A stretch of DNA of 5,923 nt from Deltaproteobacteria bacterium (lineage in GTDB: Bacteria > Desulfobacterota > Desulfarculia > Adiutricales > Adiutricaceae): the NCBI GenBank assembly GCA_031269135.1, contig JAISZP010000182.1, forward strand, positions 1 through 5,923. The letters run 5' to 3'. Made by a program: the position numbers and the translations under genes. The notes under the pieces were generated by a model, which had not been told where the DNA came from, did not search any database, and saw nothing but the letters and a program-made list of their open reading frames with translations. Within the stretch, counting starts at the first letter, position 1. Each line of letters opens with the position of its first letter. Below, piece after piece: positions 4,892 through 5,923 of the stretch.

Positions 4892-5923
4892 TCAAGAGCC
4901 CTGGCTGCCGCGGCGTTGGTACTGGTTGACCATGCGGTTGTGTTCGGATAACGTCTCGGAGAAGTGATGCGTGCCGTCGTTTTTGGAGACGAAATATAGG
5001 AAACGACTGGGAGTCGGGTTTATGACGGCCTTAATCGCGTCTTCTCCCGGGTTGGCTATGGGTCCAGGGGGGAGTCCGTCGATTACGTATGTATTGTATG
5101 GATGAGGCGTCTCTAAATCGGCCCTGGTGAGGTTTCCGTTGAAATTGACCAGTCCGTAGATGACTGTGGGGTCAGTCTGAAGTCTCATCTTTTTTTCCAA
5201 GCGGTTAAAGAATACAGAGGCGATCAATGGGCGCTCCTGGGCGGCGCCGGTTTCTTTCTCCACGATTGAGGCTAAAGTCAAGACCTGATTTTGGGTCATG
5301 CCTTTGGTGGCCGCTTGGGCGGCATATTTGTTCCAGACCTTTAGAAATTGGTCGGTCATGGCCTTGATTATGGTTTTGAGGGGCGTTCCCTTTGGAAAAC
5401 TATAGGTCTCAGGAAAGAGGTAGCCTTCTAAGGAGTCGGTTTGAAAGCCCAAAGAGGAAATGAAGGCGCCGTCTCGACATAGAGCCAGAAAATCGCCGGC
5501 TCGGCCCAGACCGGCGGTTTCGATGCTGTTGGCTATGTCGTGCATGGTCAGGCCTTCAGGCACCGTGAAGGGGTAATATTTGAAATTCCCCTTTTCAAGC
5601 AACGATAGAGTCTCCCAGACGCTCAAAGACGGGTCGAGAGCCTGTTCTCCCGCTTTGATGTTGACTGGTTTTTTGAGTCTTGAGCGTATCTTTATAGCCC
5701 AAAGGAAGGCGTCCGAAGATTTGATGACGCCGGAATTTTGCAACATCTCCGCGATTTGGGCGTTTGTATGACCCTGAGGTATGGTGACGACGATTTCCCG
5801 GCTGATTTCCTCCGGCGCCAGAAAGTTGTCGCTGTATTTAAGGACCGCCAGAAAGCCGAAAAAGACGGCAATCACTACAGCCAGACCCGTCAAGCCGAAC
5901 AGACGACCAATCAGGCTTGGCCC
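4892..5923 (-). CDS. mltG: Endolytic murein transglycosylase MltG (YceG-like), 5' end outside window
   Basis: MltG cuts nascent peptidoglycan glycan strands near the inner membrane and so sets strand ends. The frame stays open to the window edge (343 residues visible). A TTG at 5891-5893 could start a 333-residue version, but it would remove RLFG from in front of the membrane anchor, so the true start is probably just outside. Numbering from that TTG, a membrane helix spans about 3-20, followed by a LysM-like region with TIPQGHTNAQIAEML (37-51) and the YceG domain (PF02618). Key motifs are LEGYLFPETYSFPKGT (155-170), ASIVEKETG (208-216, containing the glutamate equivalent to E. coli catalytic E218), RLQTDPTVIYGL (237-248), YVIDGLPPGPIANPG (269-283) and FVSKNDGTHHFSETLSEHN (301-319). 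All expected motifs are present. lptF follows 52 bp downstream in the same direction, suggesting a shared envelope operon. Confidence 0.96.
   Translation of the reverse strand, partial: GPSLIGRLFGLTGLAVVIAVFFGFLAVLKYSDNFLAPEEISREIVVTIPQGHTNAQIAEMLQNSGVIKSSDAFLWAIKIRSRLKKPVNIKAGEQALDPSLSVWETLSLLEKGNFKYYPFTVPEGLTMHDIANSIETAGLGRAGDFLALCRDGAFISSLGFQTDSLEGYLFPETYSFPKGTPLKTIIKAMTDQFLKVWNKYAAQAATKGMTQNQVLTLASIVEKETGAAQERPLIASVFFNRLEKKMRLQTDPTVIYGLVNFNGNLTRADLETPHPYNTYVIDGLPPGPIANPGEDAIKAVINPTPSRFLYFVSKNDGTHHFSETLSEHNRMVNQYQRRGSQGS

Overview
The window looks like a chromosomal segment from a Gram-negative (LPS-producing) bacterium. The evidence is a pair of lipopolysaccharide-export permeases (LptF, LptG) and a solute-binding protein with a type I signal peptide and no lipobox, as expected for a free periplasmic protein. 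The LptF/LptG sequence style suggests a deltaproteobacterial (Desulfobacterota-like) lineage, but this is an impression; nothing in the window fixes the taxonomy. Every supported gene is on the minus strand, so transcription runs from high to low coordinates.

Envelope block (5923 to 2535). The order in transcription direction is mltG (endolytic murein transglycosylase, its start lying outside the window), a 52-bp gap, lptF (TTG start), a 10-bp gap, and lptG. The short gaps and shared direction suggest one transcription unit. MltG sets peptidoglycan strand ends at the inner membrane. LptF and LptG form the membrane part of the LptB2FG transporter that extracts LPS for the outer membrane.

Intergenic region (2534 to 2092, about 440 bp). 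This AT-rich stretch holds no convincing gene but is full of short structure. Next to the lptG stop is a degenerate tandem array of five 18-20 bp units with small hairpins. Then comes a very AT-rich stretch (about 28% GC by hand count over 2281-2400). Last is a leader with two further hairpins, a perfect 16-bp tandem duplication, and a third diverged copy of the same motif. This probably contains the end of the lpt unit and the promoter/operator of the next operon.

Transporter block (2091 to 1). The order is a periplasmic solute-binding protein (ABC_sub_bind family), an inner-membrane permease, and an ATP-binding protein cut by the window edge. The stop and start codons overlap by 4 and 17 bp, so this is a tightly coupled operon. 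The set matches the TrpXYZ-like ABC importers, some characterised members of which take up aromatic amino acids. The substrate here cannot be read from the sequence.

The coding content is ordinary and I found no evidence of an undescribed multi-gene system. The parts worth a second look are the repeats and the leader region between lptG and the transporter operon.
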